DNA of 64,000 nucleotides from Cupriavidus basilensis (GTDB lineage: Bacteria; Pseudomonadota; Gammaproteobacteria; Burkholderiales; Burkholderiaceae): positions 248,001-312,000 of the forward strand of contig NZ_BBQM01000011.1 in NCBI RefSeq assembly GCF_000876015.1, read 5' to 3'. The notes under the pieces were generated by a model. That model was not told the DNA's origin. It saw nothing but the letters and a program-made list of their open reading frames with translations, and ran no database searches. Below are positions 48,270 to 60,122 of the stretch, piece by piece. A program made the position numbers and the translations under genes. The number at the start of each line of letters is the position of its first letter. The stretch's first letter is position 1.

Positions 48270-51146
48270 GTGAGTGTGAGCCAACATCGCCGGAAAGATG
48301 CGCCTATCGCCCGCCAGCGCTGGTCAACGCTGGCCTTCACGGCACTCGGCTTGCTGCTCGCGCAGCCGGCCGCGTATGCCGCGGGGTTCGGGCAATTACG
48401 GGTACAGTCGAATCTGGGTCAGCCGCTACAGGCGGAAATCGATATCAGCGGTGTCAGCGCGGAGGAAGCGGACGGCCTTGCGGTCAAGCTCGCTTCGCCT
48501 GATGCCTATGCCAAGGCCGGCCTGACGTACCTGCCGGCGGTCAGCAGTCTGCGCCTGCAGGTCGAGCGCCGTCCCAACGGCAGCTACGTGGCGCGGGTGC
48601 GTTCCAACCAGCCGATCAGCGAGCCCTTCGTCGATATCCTCGTCGACATGACATGGCCGAGCGGCCGGGTGTCGCGCGCGTATACGTTCCTGCTCGATCC
48701 GGCCGGGGCCAAGCCGAGCAACCAGACCTTCTCGCCCACCACGGTGGTGCAGGCCGGCACGCCCGACGAGTCGGGCGCCACCGCGCCGGCGCCCAGCGCG
48801 GCGCCCGCGCCCGCTCCGGTGGCGGCCGCGCCCGCCGCCGCGCCCGCCACACCGGCCGCGCCGGCCGCGCGTACGCCGGCCAGGACGCCGGCACCGCCGC
48901 CGCGCCGCGCGGCGCCGCAGGTGGCCGAGGGCGCCGCGGCTGCCGCCGGTTCGTACACCGTGCAGCGTGGCGACAATCTTTCCTCGATCGCCGGCGAGGC
49001 GCTGCAGGGCCAGGATTCGGTCTCGCTCGACCAGATGCTGGTCGCGCTCTACCGCAACAATCCCAATGCGTTCGTCGGCGGCAACATGAACCGCCTCAAG
49101 GCGGGCGTGGTGCTGAAGGTGCCGAGCCAGCAGGAAGCGCAGGCGGTCGCGCCGCGCGCGGCGCGCCGCGAAGTGGTGGCGCGCACGCAGGGGTTCGAGG
49201 CCTATCGCGGCCGGCTCGCCACCGCGGCCGCCGCGCGCTCGGTGGAAGCCGAGAGCGGGCGCTCGCAGTCGGGCAACGTCACCGCGCGCGTGCAGGAGCA
49301 GGCCGCGCCGGCCGCCGGCCCGCGCGACGAGCTCAAGCTCAGCAAGCCCGAGCGCGGCGCCCAGGCGGCCGCCGCGACGGCGGAAGCCAATATCGCCAAG
49401 GAGCGCCAGCTCAAGGAAGCCGAGGCACGCCTCGCGCAGCTCGAGAAGAACGTCACCGACATGCAGCGGCTGGTCGAGCTGAAGAACGCCGAGATCGCCA
49501 AGCTGGGCCAGGCCCAGGCTGCCAAGGGCACGGCCAAGGAAGCGCCGGCGCCCGCGCCGGCCGTGGTGCCGGCGGACGCGGCCAAGGCGGACACTGCCAA
49601 GGCAGATGCGGCCAAGGCGGATGCCGCGCCCGCGCCGGCCGCTCCGGCGGTCAATGCCAGCGCGGCCGCCGCCACGGCTGCGGCCACCGCCGCCACGGCG
49701 GTTGCCACGGCGGCTTCGGCGCCCGCCGCGCCCGCCCCGGCCGCCGCCGCGAGCGGCGCCGGCGCGCAGGCCACCGCGGCTGCCGCGGCCAAGCCGGCCG
49801 CCGCCTCGGCGCCGGCGGCCAAGCGCCCGCCGCCGGTGGTGCAGCCCCAGCCCGTGGCGCAGCCGTCCTTCCTCGAGGACCTGCTGGCCAACCCGATGCT
49901 GCTGCCGGGCGGTGGCCTGCTGATCGCGCTGCTGGGCGGCTATGCCATCTACCGCCGCCGCCAGCAGCAGAAGGCCAGCGAGAGCGCCGCCTTCCAGGAC
50001 AGCATCCTGTCGCAGGAAAGCACCGTCATGGCCGGCGCCCACTCGCTGTTCGGCACGGCGGGCGGGCAGAGCGTCGACACCTCGCAGCACAGCGTGTTCG
50101 GCGCGGATTTCCGCATCGGCAACAACGCCGCGGAAGCCAACGAAGTCGATCCGATCGCCGAGGCCGACGTCTATATCGCCTACGGGCGCGATGTGCAGGC
50201 CGAGGAGATCCTGCGCGAAGCCCTGGAGCAGGACCCTGAGCGCCAGGCGATCCGCCTCAAGCTCATGGAGATTTACAACAATCGTCAGGATGTGGAAGGT
50301 TTTCGCGTGATTGCAGAAGAAATGTTCGCCCAGACGGGCGGGCAGGGGGCGGAGTGGGCACAGGCGGCCGAGATGGGGCGCCGCCTGGAGCCGGACAACG
50401 CCTTGTACCTCACCGTGGCGCCGGATGTCGCGCAGAACGACACGACGACGCTGCCGGCGGACCAGTGGCGTACCCACGATCCCTCGCACGATCTGGCCGC
50501 GCCGCCGCGCGAGACGGCGCTGGGCGACCTCGGCGACCTGGCGCTGCCGCTCGACGGCTTCCCCGCGCCCGCGGCGGGCACGCCGATCACCGCGCCCGAA
50601 TCGGCGGCGCTGGTGTTCGGCGCCGCCGAGGAGCCCTCGGCGCTGGCCGCGCGCCTGGACGACGGCCTGGACCTGCCCGCGCATGCCCAGCCCGCCAGCC
50701 ACGACGCGCCGCCGCTCGACGTGCCCACGCGTAGCCGCCCGCTGGACTTCGACATGTCGGGCATCTCGCTCGACCTGAACCCGGCGGCGCCGGCCAGCGC
50801 CAATGCGGACCATCTGTCGGCCGCGCACGACGCGCCGCCGTCCGTGCCTTCGGTGTCGCTGCCCGCGCCCACCATGCTGCGCGACGGCAAGCTGTCCGAG
50901 CCGATCGACCTGTCGCGCGTGAGCGCGGAGAGCGGGCTGGACACCGCGCGCGGCATCTCGCCGAGCACGCTGTCCGCCGATCCCGCCGATGGCGGCCGCG
51001 ACATGCAGATCAAGTTCGATCTGGCGCGCGCCTACATCGAGATCGGCGACAAGGAGGGCGCGCGCGAGCTGCTGCAGGAAGTGGTCGACCAGTCGCCGGA
51101 GCCCCTGCAGACCGAGGCCCGTTCCCTGCTGCGCGAGGTGGCCTGA
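48270..51146 (+). CDS. fimV: FimV/HubP polar landmark protein
   Basis: The 958-residue protein is the polar hub that organises type IV pili and related polar structures. It has a signal peptide (ALGLLLAQPAAYA/AGFG), a periplasmic N-terminal domain (LRVQSNLGQPLQAEIDISGV), a LysM domain (SYTVQRGDNLSSIAGEALQ, about 228-280) for peptidoglycan, and a long Ala/Pro/Lys-rich linker with a coiled coil. One membrane helix follows (MLLPGGGLLIALLGGYAIYRRRQ, about 550), then acidic cytoplasmic TPR segments. It ends in the FimV C-terminal motif IKFDLARAYIEIGDKEGARELLQEV. GTG 48270 follows GGAG. Low-complexity linkers make length variable between strains. Confidence 0.93.
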   Translation: MSVSQHRRKDAPIARQRWSTLAFTALGLLLAQPAAYAAGFGQLRVQSNLGQPLQAEIDISGVSAEEADGLAVKLASPDAYAKAGLTYLPAVSSLRLQVERRPNGSYVARVRSNQPISEPFVDILVDMTWPSGRVSRAYTFLLDPAGAKPSNQTFSPTTVVQAGTPDESGATAPAPSAAPAPAPVAAAPAAAPATPAAPAARTPARTPAPPPRRAAPQVAEGAAAAAGSYTVQRGDNLSSIAGEALQGQDSVSLDQMLVALYRNNPNAFVGGNMNRLKAGVVLKVPSQQEAQAVAPRAARREVVARTQGFEAYRGRLATAAAARSVEAESGRSQSGNVTARVQEQAAPAAGPRDELKLSKPERGAQAAAATAEANIAKERQLKEAEARLAQLEKNVTDMQRLVELKNAEIAKLGQAQAAKGTAKEAPAPAPAVVPADAAKADTAKADAAKADAAPAPAAPAVNASAAAATAAATAATAVATAASAPAAPAPAAAASGAGAQATAAAAAKPAAASAPAAKRPPPVVQPQPVAQPSFLEDLLANPMLLPGGGLLIALLGGYAIYRRRQQQKASESAAFQDSILSQESTVMAGAHSLFGTAGGQSVDTSQHSVFGADFRIGNNAAEANEVDPIAEADVYIAYGRDVQAEEILREALEQDPERQAIRLKLMEIYNNRQDVEGFRVIAEEMFAQTGGQGAEWAQAAEMGRRLEPDNALYLTVAPDVAQNDTTTLPADQWRTHDPSHDLAAPPRETALGDLGDLALPLDGFPAPAAGTPITAPESAALVFGAAEEPSALAARLDDGLDLPAHAQPASHDAPPLDVPTRSRPLDFDMSGISLDLNPAAPASANADHLSAAHDAPPSVPSVSLPAPTMLRDGKLSEPIDLSRVSAESGLDTARGISPSTLSADPADGGRDMQIKFDLARAYIEIGDKEGARELLQEVVDQSPEPLQTEARSLLREVA

Positions 51147-51209
51147 GCAAGCCCGGCGGGCCAGGCTGTATCATGGCGGGCTGAGCGCGGGATGCGCCGG
51201 CCCGATGCG

Positions 51210-51246
51210 AATGCGCCGGAGCCTGGCTTCCGGCGCATTTGTTTTT
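51210..51246 (+). terminator. terminator of fimV
   Basis: A perfect 11-bp stem (AATGCGCCGGA / TCCGGCGCATT) with an 8-nt loop is followed by TGTTTTT. Confidence 0.88.
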
Positions 51247-51319
51247 GGGCGGCCGGCCCGGTCCGGGCGCCTCGCATCCGCACCCGTCCGCACCCACCGC
51301 TCCGCCCGGTTTCCGCTAC

Positions 51320-52144
51320 ATGACCCGCATCGCCCTCGGCCTCCAGTACGACGGCGCCAGCTTCTCCGGCTGGCAGTCGCAACCGCACCGCAACACCGTG
51401 CAGGACCGGCTCGAGGACGCGATCGAGCAGTTCGCCGGCACCCGCCTGCTCACCACCGTGGCCGGCCGCACCGACGCCGGCGTGCACGCGCTGGGGCAGG
51501 TCATCCATATCGATACGGAGCTGGCGCGCGAGCCGTTCTCGTGGGTGCGCGGCATCAATGCGTTCCTGCCGCCGTCGATCGCCCTGCACTGGGCGCAGCC
51601 GGTCGACGAGGGTTTCCACGCGCGTTTCCTGGCCTTCGAGCGCATGTATTACTACGCGCTCTACGTGGGGCCGCACCGCGTGCCGCTGGTGCACGGCCGG
51701 GCCGGCTACCTGATGCTGCCGCCGGGGCAGGGGCTGGACCTGGAGGCGATGCGCGCGGCCGCCGCCTGCCTGCTCGGCGAGCACGATTTCTCGGCCTTCC
51801 GCGCCGCGGAATGCCAGGCCAAGTCGCCGGTGAAGACCATGTACGACGTCACCCTCAAGGCCGACGGCAACTGGGTCTTCGTGCGCTTTCGCGCCAGCGC
51901 CTTCCTGCACCACATGGTGCGCAACCTGATGGGCTGCCTGGTGGCGGTCGGGCGCGGGCGCTATCCGCCCGCGTGGCTGGCCGAGGTGCTGGCCGGACGC
52001 AACCGCGCCAGGGCGGCGCCCACCTTCATGCCCGACGGCCTCTACCTGGCCGCGGTGCAGTATCCTGAGCCCTACCGCCTGCCCGCCGCCGATGCGTCGG
52101 GCAGCCTGTTCCACGGAGTGTTTGCCGATGAACCCGTTGCCTGA
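51320..52144 (+). CDS. truA: tRNA pseudouridine(38-40) synthase
   Basis: The 274-residue enzyme converts uridines 38-40 of the anticodon arm to pseudouridine. [21 protein letters not shown] opens the protein, the catalytic Asp is D52 in [14 protein letters not shown], and [24 protein letters not shown] is the C-terminal family signature. It overlaps trpF by 17 nt, so the two are translationally linked. Confidence 0.95.
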   Translation: MTRIALGLQYDGASFSGWQSQPHRNTVQDRLEDAIEQFAGTRLLTTVAGRTDAGVHALGQVIHIDTELAREPFSWVRGINAFLPPSIALHWAQPVDEGFHARFLAFERMYYYALYVGPHRVPLVHGRAGYLMLPPGQGLDLEAMRAAAACLLGEHDFSAFRAAECQAKSPVKTMYDVTLKADGNWVFVRFRASAFLHHMVRNLMGCLVAVGRGRYPPAWLAEVLAGRNRARAAPTFMPDGLYLAAVQYPEPYRLPAADASGSLFHGVFADEPVA

Positions 52145-52826
52145 GCCGGCCCAGCCGCACCGCACCCGCGTCAAGATCTGCGGCCTGACGCGCGAGGAAG
52201 ACGTGCGCGCCGCGGTGGACGCCGGCGCCGATGCCATCGGCATGGTGTTCTACCCGGGCAGCCCGCGCTGCGTCGACGTGGCGCGCGCGGCCGCGCTGGC
52301 CGAGGCCGCCGGGCCGTTCGTCTCGGTGGTCGGGCTGTTCGTCAACGCCGACGCCGAGGAAATCGCCCACGTGGCCGAGCGGGTGCCGCTTACGCTACTC
52401 CAGTTTCATGGCGACGAGACTCCCGAGGCCTGTACCCTGGCGGCGCAGCGCTGCCGGCTGCCTTTTCTGCGCGCGGCACGCGTGCGGGCCGGCCTCGATT
52501 TGGTAGAATTCGCCAATCTGCACCACGATGCCGCTGCCTTGCTGCTCGATGCCTTCGTCGAAGGCTACGGCGGTGGCGGCCACGTCTTCGACTGGACCCT
52601 GATACCCCCCGCATGGCTTCCGCCTGTCCACAACCCGACCGTAAGCGCCGCTCCTCGGATCGTTTTGAGTGGTGGGTTGAACGCGCAAAACGTCGCTGGC
52701 GCGATTGAGCGCGTGCGGCCCTACGCTGTCGATGTAAGCAGCGGCGTGGAGGCTGCCAAGGGCGTGAAAGACCACGCCAGGATTGCCGCGTTCGTGCGCG
52801 CCGTGCGCGGCGCGGATGCCGGGTGA
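52128..52826 (+). CDS. trpF: phosphoribosylanthranilate isomerase
   Basis: The 232-residue TIM-barrel enzyme catalyses the Amadori rearrangement in tryptophan synthesis. [35 protein letters not shown] has the catalytic Cys in KICGLT, then VVGLFVN, LQFHGDE, and the phosphate site [12 protein letters not shown]...[12 protein letters not shown] 52128 lies inside the truA end and has GGAG about 9 nt upstream. First trp gene of this cluster (trpF-trpB-methyltransferase-trpA). Confidence 0.95.
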   Translation: MNPLPEPAQPHRTRVKICGLTREEDVRAAVDAGADAIGMVFYPGSPRCVDVARAAALAEAAGPFVSVVGLFVNADAEEIAHVAERVPLTLLQFHGDETPEACTLAAQRCRLPFLRAARVRAGLDLVEFANLHHDAAALLLDAFVEGYGGGGHVFDWTLIPPAWLPPVHNPTVSAAPRIVLSGGLNAQNVAGAIERVRPYAVDVSSGVEAAKGVKDHARIAAFVRAVRGADAG

Positions 52827-52941
52827 GTCAGGGTTTCCCGCTCGCCGGCTTTCCGCCCGCCCTGCGCCCGCCAGGCGCACGACCCCATTTCATCGGACCC
52901 GCCGCCGGTTTGGCCGGGGGTCCTGATCAAAGAGCTGACTC

Positions 52942-54134
<1,193 letters not shown>

Positions 54135-54135
<1 letters not shown>

Positions 54136-55043
54136 TGCGCGATCTCTTCACGCCGGACGCCACCGAGGGTGGCGCCGCGCCCGCAGCGAGCGCGGCGCCG
54201 CAACTGCTGCTGTACCAGGAAGACGTGCTGGCAGGCATCAAGCGCATTCCCGACGACTCGATCGACCTGATCGTGGCCGACCCGCCCTATGGCCTGGGCA
54301 AGGACTACGGCAACGATTCCGACCGCCTCTCGGGGCCGGCCTACCTGGAATGGTCGGCCGCGTGGATCGACGCCGTGGTGCCCAAGCTGGCGCCGCGCGG
54401 CTCGCTCTACCTGTTCTGCACCTGGCAGTACTCGCCCGAGCTGTTCGTCATGCTCAAGCAGCGCCTGACCATGATCAACGAGATCATCTGGGACCGGCGC
54501 GTGCCGAGCATGGGCGGCACCACGCGCAAGTTTTCCTCGGTGCACGACAACATCGGCTTCTTCGCGCGGGCGCGCGACTACTACTTCGACCTCGACCCGG
54601 TGCGCGTGCCCTACGACGCCGAGACCAAGAAAGCGCGCAGCCGTCCGCGCTTCGAGGGCAAGAAGTGGCTGGAAGTGGGCTACAACCCCAAGGACCTGTG
54701 GAGCGTGCCGCGCATCCACCGCCAGGACCCGGAGCGCGCCGCCCACCCGACCCAGAAGCCGCTCGACATCGTGCAGCGCATGGTGCTGGCGAGCTGCCCG
54801 CCCGGCGGGCTGGTGCTCGATCCCTTCACCGGCAGCGGCACCACCGCGGTGGCGTGCGCGCGGCACGGTCGGCGCTTCGTCGGCTTCGAGATGAACCCCG
54901 AGTACGCCGGCGTGGCGCGCGAGCGCGTCGCCCAGGCCATCACCGCGCCGCAGGCCGAGCCGGCCTGCCTGATCATCGCCGCTGCGAACGACGAGCCGCT
55001 GCTGCCGTCCTCGTCCACGCAGTCGCCCAACTTTGCCCAATGA
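54135..55043 (+). CDS. orphan DNA adenine-type methyltransferase in the trp operon
   Basis: The 302-residue protein is a beta-class amino-methyltransferase: the catalytic motif ADPPY (48-52) comes first and the SAM motif FTGSGTT (231-237) near the C-terminus. [18 protein letters not shown] and [14 protein letters not shown] are typical of adenine methylases. There is no restriction gene nearby. It is coupled to trpB by 1 nt and to trpA by 4 nt, so it is a true operon member. From memory, homologues at the same place in Ralstonia solanacearum and Burkholderia cenocepacia methylate GTWWAC; that specificity is inferred here by synteny. It may act in gene regulation rather than defence. Confidence 0.88.
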
Positions 55044-55843
55044 CCATGTCCCGGATCCAATCGACTTTCGCGGCGCTGGCCGCGCACAACAAGAAGGGCC
55101 TGATTCCGTTCATCACCGCCGGCGATCCCGAGCCCGGCCTGACCGTGGCGCTGATGCACGCGCTGGTGGCGGGCGGCGCCGACGTGATCGAGCTCGGCGT
55201 GCCGTTCTCCGACCCGATGGCCGACGGCCCGGTGATCCAGCGCGCCTCCGAGCGCGCGCTGGCGCAGGGCGTGTCGCTGACCCAGGTGCTGGCCTGGGTG
55301 GCCGAGTTCCGCCAGACCGACGACGCCACCCCGGTGGTGCTGATGGGCTACGCCAACCCGATCGAGCGCATGGGCGAGGAGACCTTCGCCCGCGCCGCGC
55401 GCGCGGCCGGCGTGGACGGCGTGCTGGTGGTGGACTATCCGCCCGAGGAATGCGAGTCCTTCGCCGCGCTGATGCGCGCCAGCGGCATCGACCCGATCTT
55501 CCTGCTGGCGCCGACCTCCACCGACGACCGCATCGCGGCGGTGGCCAAGGTGGCCAGCGGCTATCTCTACTACGTCTCGCTCAAGGGCGTGACGGGCTCG
55601 GCCACGCTCGACCTCGACAGCGTGGCCGCGCGCATCCCGCTGATCAAGCGCCATGCCAACCTGCCGGTGGGCGTGGGCTTCGGCATCCGCGACGCGCAGA
55701 CCGCGCGCGCGATCGGCGGCGTGGCCGACGCCGTGGTGATCGGCAGCCGCCTGGTGCAGTTGCTCGAAGATACGCCGCGCGCCCAGGCGGTAGAATCGCT
55801 GCGCGGCTTCATCGCGGACATCCGCCAGGCGCTCGACGCCTGA
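55040..55843 (+). CDS. trpA: tryptophan synthase alpha subunit
   Basis: The 267-residue TIM barrel cleaves indoleglycerol phosphate to indole, which channels to Trp[48 protein letters not shown] holds the catalytic Glu and Asp region, and [13 protein letters not shown] binds phosphate. ATG 55040 overlaps the methyltransferase stop by 4 nt; ATG 55046 (MSRIQSTF) is an equally plausible start two codons later. Confidence 0.96.
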   Translation: MTMSRIQSTFAALAAHNKKGLIPFITAGDPEPGLTVALMHALVAGGADVIELGVPFSDPMADGPVIQRASERALAQGVSLTQVLAWVAEFRQTDDATPVVLMGYANPIERMGEETFARAARAAGVDGVLVVDYPPEECESFAALMRASGIDPIFLLAPTSTDDRIAAVAKVASGYLYYVSLKGVTGSATLDLDSVAARIPLIKRHANLPVGVGFGIRDAQTARAIGGVADAVVIGSRLVQLLEDTPRAQAVESLRGFIADIRQALDA

Positions 55844-56024
55844 ACGTGATCCGGGCGGCACCGCGGGGCGCTCCGGCGCGCGCGCGGTGCCGCGCCGCAA
55901 CACCGAATTTGGCGGCCATGTGCCGCAACGGGCGCATGAACCCGGCGGAACGGGGACTGCGAACGGCAGGCGTGGTAAATTCGCGGCCTGACATGTTCCG
56001 CGCATGTGCCGAAAGGAGCCTTTC

Positions 56025-56897
56025 ATGAGCTGGTTGGATAAACTCCTCCCTCCCAAGATTCAACAGACCGACCCCTCCACCCGCAAGGGCATTCCGGAAG
56101 GGCTGTGGGTCAAGTGCCCGTCGTGCGAGTCGGTCCTGTACCGCACCGACGTCGAGGCCAATCTGCACGTCTGCCCGAAGTGCGACCACCATATGCGCAT
56201 CCGCGCGCGCGAGCGCCTGGACGGGCTGCTGGACGCCGAGGGCCGCTACGAGATCGGCCAGGAGATCGTGCCGGTCGACGCGCTCAAGTTCAAGGACACC
56301 AAGAAGTACCCGGACCGCATCAAGGCCGCGATGGAAGACACCGGCGAGACCGATGCGATGGTCGTGATCGGCGGCGCCATCCACACCATCCCGGTGGTGG
56401 TGAGCTGCTTCGAGTTCGAGTTCATGGGCGGCTCGATGGGCTCCGTGGTGGGCGAGCGCTTCGTGCGCGGCGCGCAGTCGGCGCTGGAGCAGAAGGTGCC
56501 GTTCATCTGCATCACCGCCACCGGCGGCGCGCGCATGCAGGAAAGCCTGCTGTCGCTGCTGCAGATGGCCAAGACCACCTCGATGCTGAACCAGCTGTCG
56601 GCCGCCAGGCTGCCGTTCATCAGCGTGCTGACCGACCCGACGATGGGCGGCGTGTCCGCCAGCTTCGCCTTCCTCGGCGACGTGGTGATCGCCGAGCCCA
56701 AGGCGCTGATCGGCTTCGCCGGCCCGCGCGTGATCGAGCAGACCGTGCGCGAGAAGCTGCCCGAAGGCTTCCAGCGCGCCGAATTCCTGCTGCAGAAGGG
56801 CGCCATCGACATGATCATCGACCGCCGCAAGATGCGCGACGAACTGGCGCAACTGCTGGCGCTGCTGCAGAAGCAGCCGGCCGACGCGGTGGCCTGA
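56025..56897 (+). CDS. accD: acetyl-CoA carboxylase carboxyltransferase subunit beta
   Basis: The 290-residue subunit, with AccA, transfers the carboxyl group from biotin to acetyl-CoA, the first step of fatty-acid synthesis. The N-terminal zinc ribbon CPSC...CPKC (C31, C34, C50, C53) and the carboxyltransferase core ([55 protein letters not shown]) are intact. ATG 56025 follows AAAGGAG. Its place between trpA and folC is standard for proteobacteria. Confidence 0.97.
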   Translation: MSWLDKLLPPKIQQTDPSTRKGIPEGLWVKCPSCESVLYRTDVEANLHVCPKCDHHMRIRARERLDGLLDAEGRYEIGQEIVPVDALKFKDTKKYPDRIKAAMEDTGETDAMVVIGGAIHTIPVVVSCFEFEFMGGSMGSVVGERFVRGAQSALEQKVPFICITATGGARMQESLLSLLQMAKTTSMLNQLSAARLPFISVLTDPTMGGVSASFAFLGDVVIAEPKALIGFAGPRVIEQTVREKLPEGFQRAEFLLQKGAIDMIIDRRKMRDELAQLLALLQKQPADAVA

Positions 56898-56922
56898 GGC
56901 CGCCTGCCGGCGTGGATGAGGG

Positions 56923-56952
56923 AAAGCGCGGACGCCGGTTCGCGCTTTTTCG
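56923..56952 (+). terminator. terminator of accD
   Basis: A perfect 8-bp stem (AAAGCGCG / CGCGCTTT) with a 10-nt loop is followed by TTCGTTTT. Confidence 0.8.
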
Positions 56953-57038
56953 TTTTGTGGGCGCCGGGTCCGCCGGCCTGCGGGTTTGCGCGGGCCGTTG
57001 CCGCGCCCGCGCGCGGCCGGCCCTTTGACTTGGCCGAA

Positions 57039-57062
57039 ACGTCCCCACATACGTCCCCACAT
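57039..57062 (+). repeat. 12-bp direct repeat, two copies
   Basis: ACGTCCCCACAT is duplicated exactly and in tandem between accD and folC. Function unknown. Confidence 0.8.
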
Positions 57063-57218
57063 GCGCGCTCCATCGCCCACTCATTCATACGTCTCTGTTG
57101 CGCCTGTCTTGCGCCCGTGCGCAAGAGCGCGGGCCAGCCGCTAAGCTACATGCAGACCGCCCGATTCCGCGCGCACGCCGGCGCGCCGGGCGGAATCCCG
57201 AACCAGACCTTACCCATC

Positions 57219-58529
57219 ATGCCGATCTTTCCCTCGCTCCCCGAATGGCTCGCCCATCTCGAATCCGCCCATCCGGTCGGCATCGACATGGGCCTGGCGC
57301 GCATCACCCGCGTCAAGGAAGCCCTGGGGCTGCGCATCGATGCGGTGGTGTTCACCGTGGGCGGCACCAACGGCAAGGGTTCCACCTGCGCCATGCTGGA
57401 GCGCATCCTGCTGCAGGCCGGCTACAAGGTGGGCTGCCACACCTCGCCGCACCTGATCTCGTTCAACGAGCGCGCGCGCATCAACGGCGAGTTCGCCACC
57501 GACGCGCAGCTGCTGCCGCATTTCGAGGCGGTGGAGCGCGCGCGCACCAGCTTTGCCGACCCGGTCAGCCTGACCTATTTCGAATTCACCACGCTGGCCA
57601 TCATCCACGCCTTCGCCGCCGCCGGGCTCGACGCCATGATCCTGGAAGTGGGCCTGGGCGGCCGGCTGGACGCGGTCAACGTGATCGATGCCGACTGCGC
57701 CATCGTGACCAGCGTGGACATCGACCACACCCACTACCTGGGCGACACGCGCGAGAAGATCGGCTACGAGAAGGCCGGCATCTTCCGCCCCGGCGTGCCC
57801 GCCATCGTGGGCGACCCGCTGCCGCCGCAGTCGGTCATCGACCACGCGCAGGCCATCGGCGCCGACCTGTGGCTGGTGGGGCGGGATTTCCAGCACCAGG
57901 CCACCAGGGGCCAGGAGCGCCAGCAATGGGACTGGAGCGGGCGCGAGCGCAGGCTCAGCGGGCTGGGTTATCCGGCGCTGCGCGGCGCCAACCAGCTGCT
58001 CAACGCCTCGGCCGCGCTGGCGGCGCTGCAGGCCATGCGCCCGCGCCTGCCGGTGAGCGCGCAGGAAGTGCGCAACGGGCTGGCCTTCGTCGAGCTGCCG
58101 GGCCGCTTCCAGGTCATGCCGGGGCGCCCCGCGGTGATCCTCGATGTGGCGCACAACCCGCACGCGGCGGCCACGCTGGGCCAGAACCTCGAGAACATGG
58201 GCTTCTTCCGCTACACCTACGCGGTGTTCGGCGCGATGGAGGACAAGGACATCGCCGGCGTGCTGCGCCACCTGTCCGACAAGGTGGACCACTGGTGCCT
58301 GTGCGACCTGCCCACGCCGCGCGCGGCCGGCGCGGCGGACCTGCTGGAAAAGCTGGAAGAGGGCGGTTTCCGGCCCGGCCCGGATGCCACCGCGGCCTGC
58401 TTTCCCAGTCCGGAGGCGGCTTACCGGGACGCCCTCGGCAGAGCGACCGAGAATGATAGAATTCTGGTCTTCGGATCGTTCTTCACCGTGGCGGGCGTGA
58501 TGGCGTATCGCGCCACCCAGGCAAATTGA
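57219..58529 (+). CDS. folC: folylpolyglutamate synthase / dihydrofolate synthase
   Basis: The 436-residue bifunctional Mur-ligase-like enzyme adds glutamate to dihydropteroate and to folates. The P-loop TVGGTNGKGSTCAMLERIL (46-64), HTSPHLISFNERARING, EVGLGGRLDAVNVID and DIDHTHYLGDTREKIGYEKAGIFR carry the ATP, metal and folate sites, and LDVAHNPHAAATL opens the C-terminal domain. ATG 57219 is the first in-frame start that fits the family's N-terminus. Confidence 0.95.
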   Translation: MPIFPSLPEWLAHLESAHPVGIDMGLARITRVKEALGLRIDAVVFTVGGTNGKGSTCAMLERILLQAGYKVGCHTSPHLISFNERARINGEFATDAQLLPHFEAVERARTSFADPVSLTYFEFTTLAIIHAFAAAGLDAMILEVGLGGRLDAVNVIDADCAIVTSVDIDHTHYLGDTREKIGYEKAGIFRPGVPAIVGDPLPPQSVIDHAQAIGADLWLVGRDFQHQATRGQERQQWDWSGRERRLSGLGYPALRGANQLLNASAALAALQAMRPRLPVSAQEVRNGLAFVELPGRFQVMPGRPAVILDVAHNPHAAATLGQNLENMGFFRYTYAVFGAMEDKDIAGVLRHLSDKVDHWCLCDLPTPRAAGAADLLEKLEEGGFRPGPDATAACFPSPEAAYRDALGRATENDRILVFGSFFTVAGVMAYRATQAN

Positions 58530-58652
58530 GCCGTGCGGGCGCCGGGCGGGTTTCCCGGCCCGGCACCGAAGCCGCCCTCGGGGCGAGCTGCCGCGCGGAC
58601 TGAGCGACATTTTCAACGGCCGGGGGTTCCGGCCGGAGCACCGAACCAATCT

Positions 58653-59462
58653 ATGGGCCTGCTTTCGCTGTTTTCTTCCCGCAAGGGCAACGCCCCGGCA
58701 CCGGAGCGCGGGCGCCGCTCGCGTTCGGACCCGGGCGCGGGCATCGCCTCGTCGCGGCGCCTAGCCGAAGAGTACGCGGACGACACGCTCGACCCCGAAT
58801 TCCCGCAGAAGCAGCGGGCGCGCCGCCGCCTGATCGGCGCCGTGGTGCTGATGGTGGCCGCCATCATCGTGCTGCCGATCGTGTTCGAGACCCAGCCGCG
58901 GCCGCTGGTCGAGAATATCGCGGTGCGGGTCGACGGCGGTGCCGGCGGAGTCGGCAAGGCCAAGGCCGATGCGCGCAAGGCGGACCCGCTGCCGCCGGCG
59001 CCGCAGTCCAAGGCCGACACGCAGGGGCTGGACGCGGGCGAGGAACTGGTGGCCGATGCCGGCACCGCGAGGCCGGCCGCCGATGCGCCGGCCGCCGCCG
59101 GCAAGGCAGCCGACAAGTCCGGCGACAAGGCCGCGGACAAGGCGTCCGGCAAGGCATCCGACAAAGCGTCAGACAAGGCTTCCGACAAGCCCGCGGACAA
59201 GCCCGCCGCGCGCGCCGAGGCCAAGCCCGGCAGCGGCAAGTTCCTGGTGCTGATCGGCGCCTTCTCCTCGGAAGACAAGGCCAAGGGCTGGCTGGCCAAG
59301 CTCAAGGCCAGCAAGGTGCCGGCCTATATCGAGAAAAAAGTGCTGGCCGATGGCGAGCGCGTGCTGCTGCGGGCCGGCCCGTTCCCCGACCGCGACACGG
59401 CCGACGCCGCCGAGAAGCGCGTGCGCGACGCCGGCCTGAGCGCCAAGGTGGTCGAACAGTAA
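58653..59462 (+). CDS. dedD: SPOR-domain division protein (DedD-like)
   Basis: The 269-residue protein has a short cytoplasmic N-terminus, one membrane helix (about 60-77, LIGAVVLMVAAIIVLPIVFE), a low-complexity Ala/Lys/Asp linker with DKASDKASDKASDKPADKP repeats (about 150-190), and a C-terminal SPOR domain (about 195-265: GKFLVLIGAFSSEDKAKGWLAKLKASKVPAYIEKK). SPOR domains bind denuded septal glycan, so it should act in cell division. It lies between folC and cvpA, as dedD does in E. coli. Confidence 0.9.
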   Translation: MGLLSLFSSRKGNAPAPERGRRSRSDPGAGIASSRRLAEEYADDTLDPEFPQKQRARRRLIGAVVLMVAAIIVLPIVFETQPRPLVENIAVRVDGGAGGVGKAKADARKADPLPPAPQSKADTQGLDAGEELVADAGTARPAADAPAAAGKAADKSGDKAADKASGKASDKASDKASDKPADKPAARAEAKPGSGKFLVLIGAFSSEDKAKGWLAKLKASKVPAYIEKKVLADGERVLLRAGPFPDRDTADAAEKRVRDAGLSAKVVEQ

Positions 59463-59531
59463 CGGCGGCGGTCCCGGGAACCGGGGCCGCGCCGCGACGG
59501 CGCGCAGTCACACCAGTCACACCGTATCCGC

Positions 59532-60029
59532 ATGCAGCCCACTTTCTTCGATTACAGCGTCGCCTTCATCCTGGTTGCCTCCGGCCTGATCGGCGTGCTG
59601 CGCGGCTTGGTGCGCGAGGTGCTCTCGCTGATCGGCTGGGTGGTGGCGTTCTGGGTGGCGTACCACTTCGCGGGCACGGCGGCGCGCTGGATACCGGAGT
59701 CGGTGCCCGGCGGCGAACTGGCCCGCAGCGCGCTCGGTTTCGGCGTGCTGTTCATCGGCACCGTGATCGCTGCCGCGCTGGCCGGCACGGTGCTGGGGCA
59801 ACTGCTCGAAAGCACCGGGCTCAAGCCCGCCGACCGCGGCCTGGGGCTGGTGTTCGGCCTGCTGCGCGGCGCGCTGGTGGTGATGTTCGTGGTGACGCTG
59901 GCCGGGCTCACCAAACTGCCTGAAGAGGCATTCTGGCGCGATGCGCTGTCCCGGCCCTACGTGATGCAGGCGATGGAGTCGCTGCGGCCGTGGCTGCCGC
60001 CGGAAGTCGCCAGGTACGTCAAGACATGA
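59532..60029 (+). CDS. cvpA: CvpA family inner-membrane protein
   Basis: The 165-residue protein has four membrane helices. The CvpA pattern is clear: FDYSVAFILVASGLIGVLRGLVREVLSLIGWVVAFWVAYHF at the start and GLGLVFGLLRGALVVMFVVTLAGLT near the end. CvpA was named for colicin V production and affects envelope stress; its biochemical role is not settled. It lies immediately upstream of purF, a conserved pairing. Confidence 0.93.
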   Translation: MQPTFFDYSVAFILVASGLIGVLRGLVREVLSLIGWVVAFWVAYHFAGTAARWIPESVPGGELARSALGFGVLFIGTVIAAALAGTVLGQLLESTGLKPADRGLGLVFGLLRGALVVMFVVTLAGLTKLPEEAFWRDALSRPYVMQAMESLRPWLPPEVARYVKT

Positions 60030-60122
60030 GGCCGGGCAGATCCCCCGGCCGGTAATACGCGGGCCCAGTCCTACAGGGCAGGGCCGTGCCCCCGATTCAA
60101 ACGCCTTTCCTGGGAGCTTGGC

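Larger units (their letters stand above)
56898..57218. other. accD-folC intergenic region (321 bp)
   Basis: No gene was found. It contains the accD terminator (56923-56952) and a 12-bp tandem duplication (57039-57062). No convincing folC promoter or Shine-Dalgarno was seen. Confidence 0.5.

Noticed and set aside
48426..50828. 800-codon minus-strand open frame across fimV
   Set aside because: Arg/Gly-rich low-complexity shadow of the Ala/Pro-rich FimV linker.
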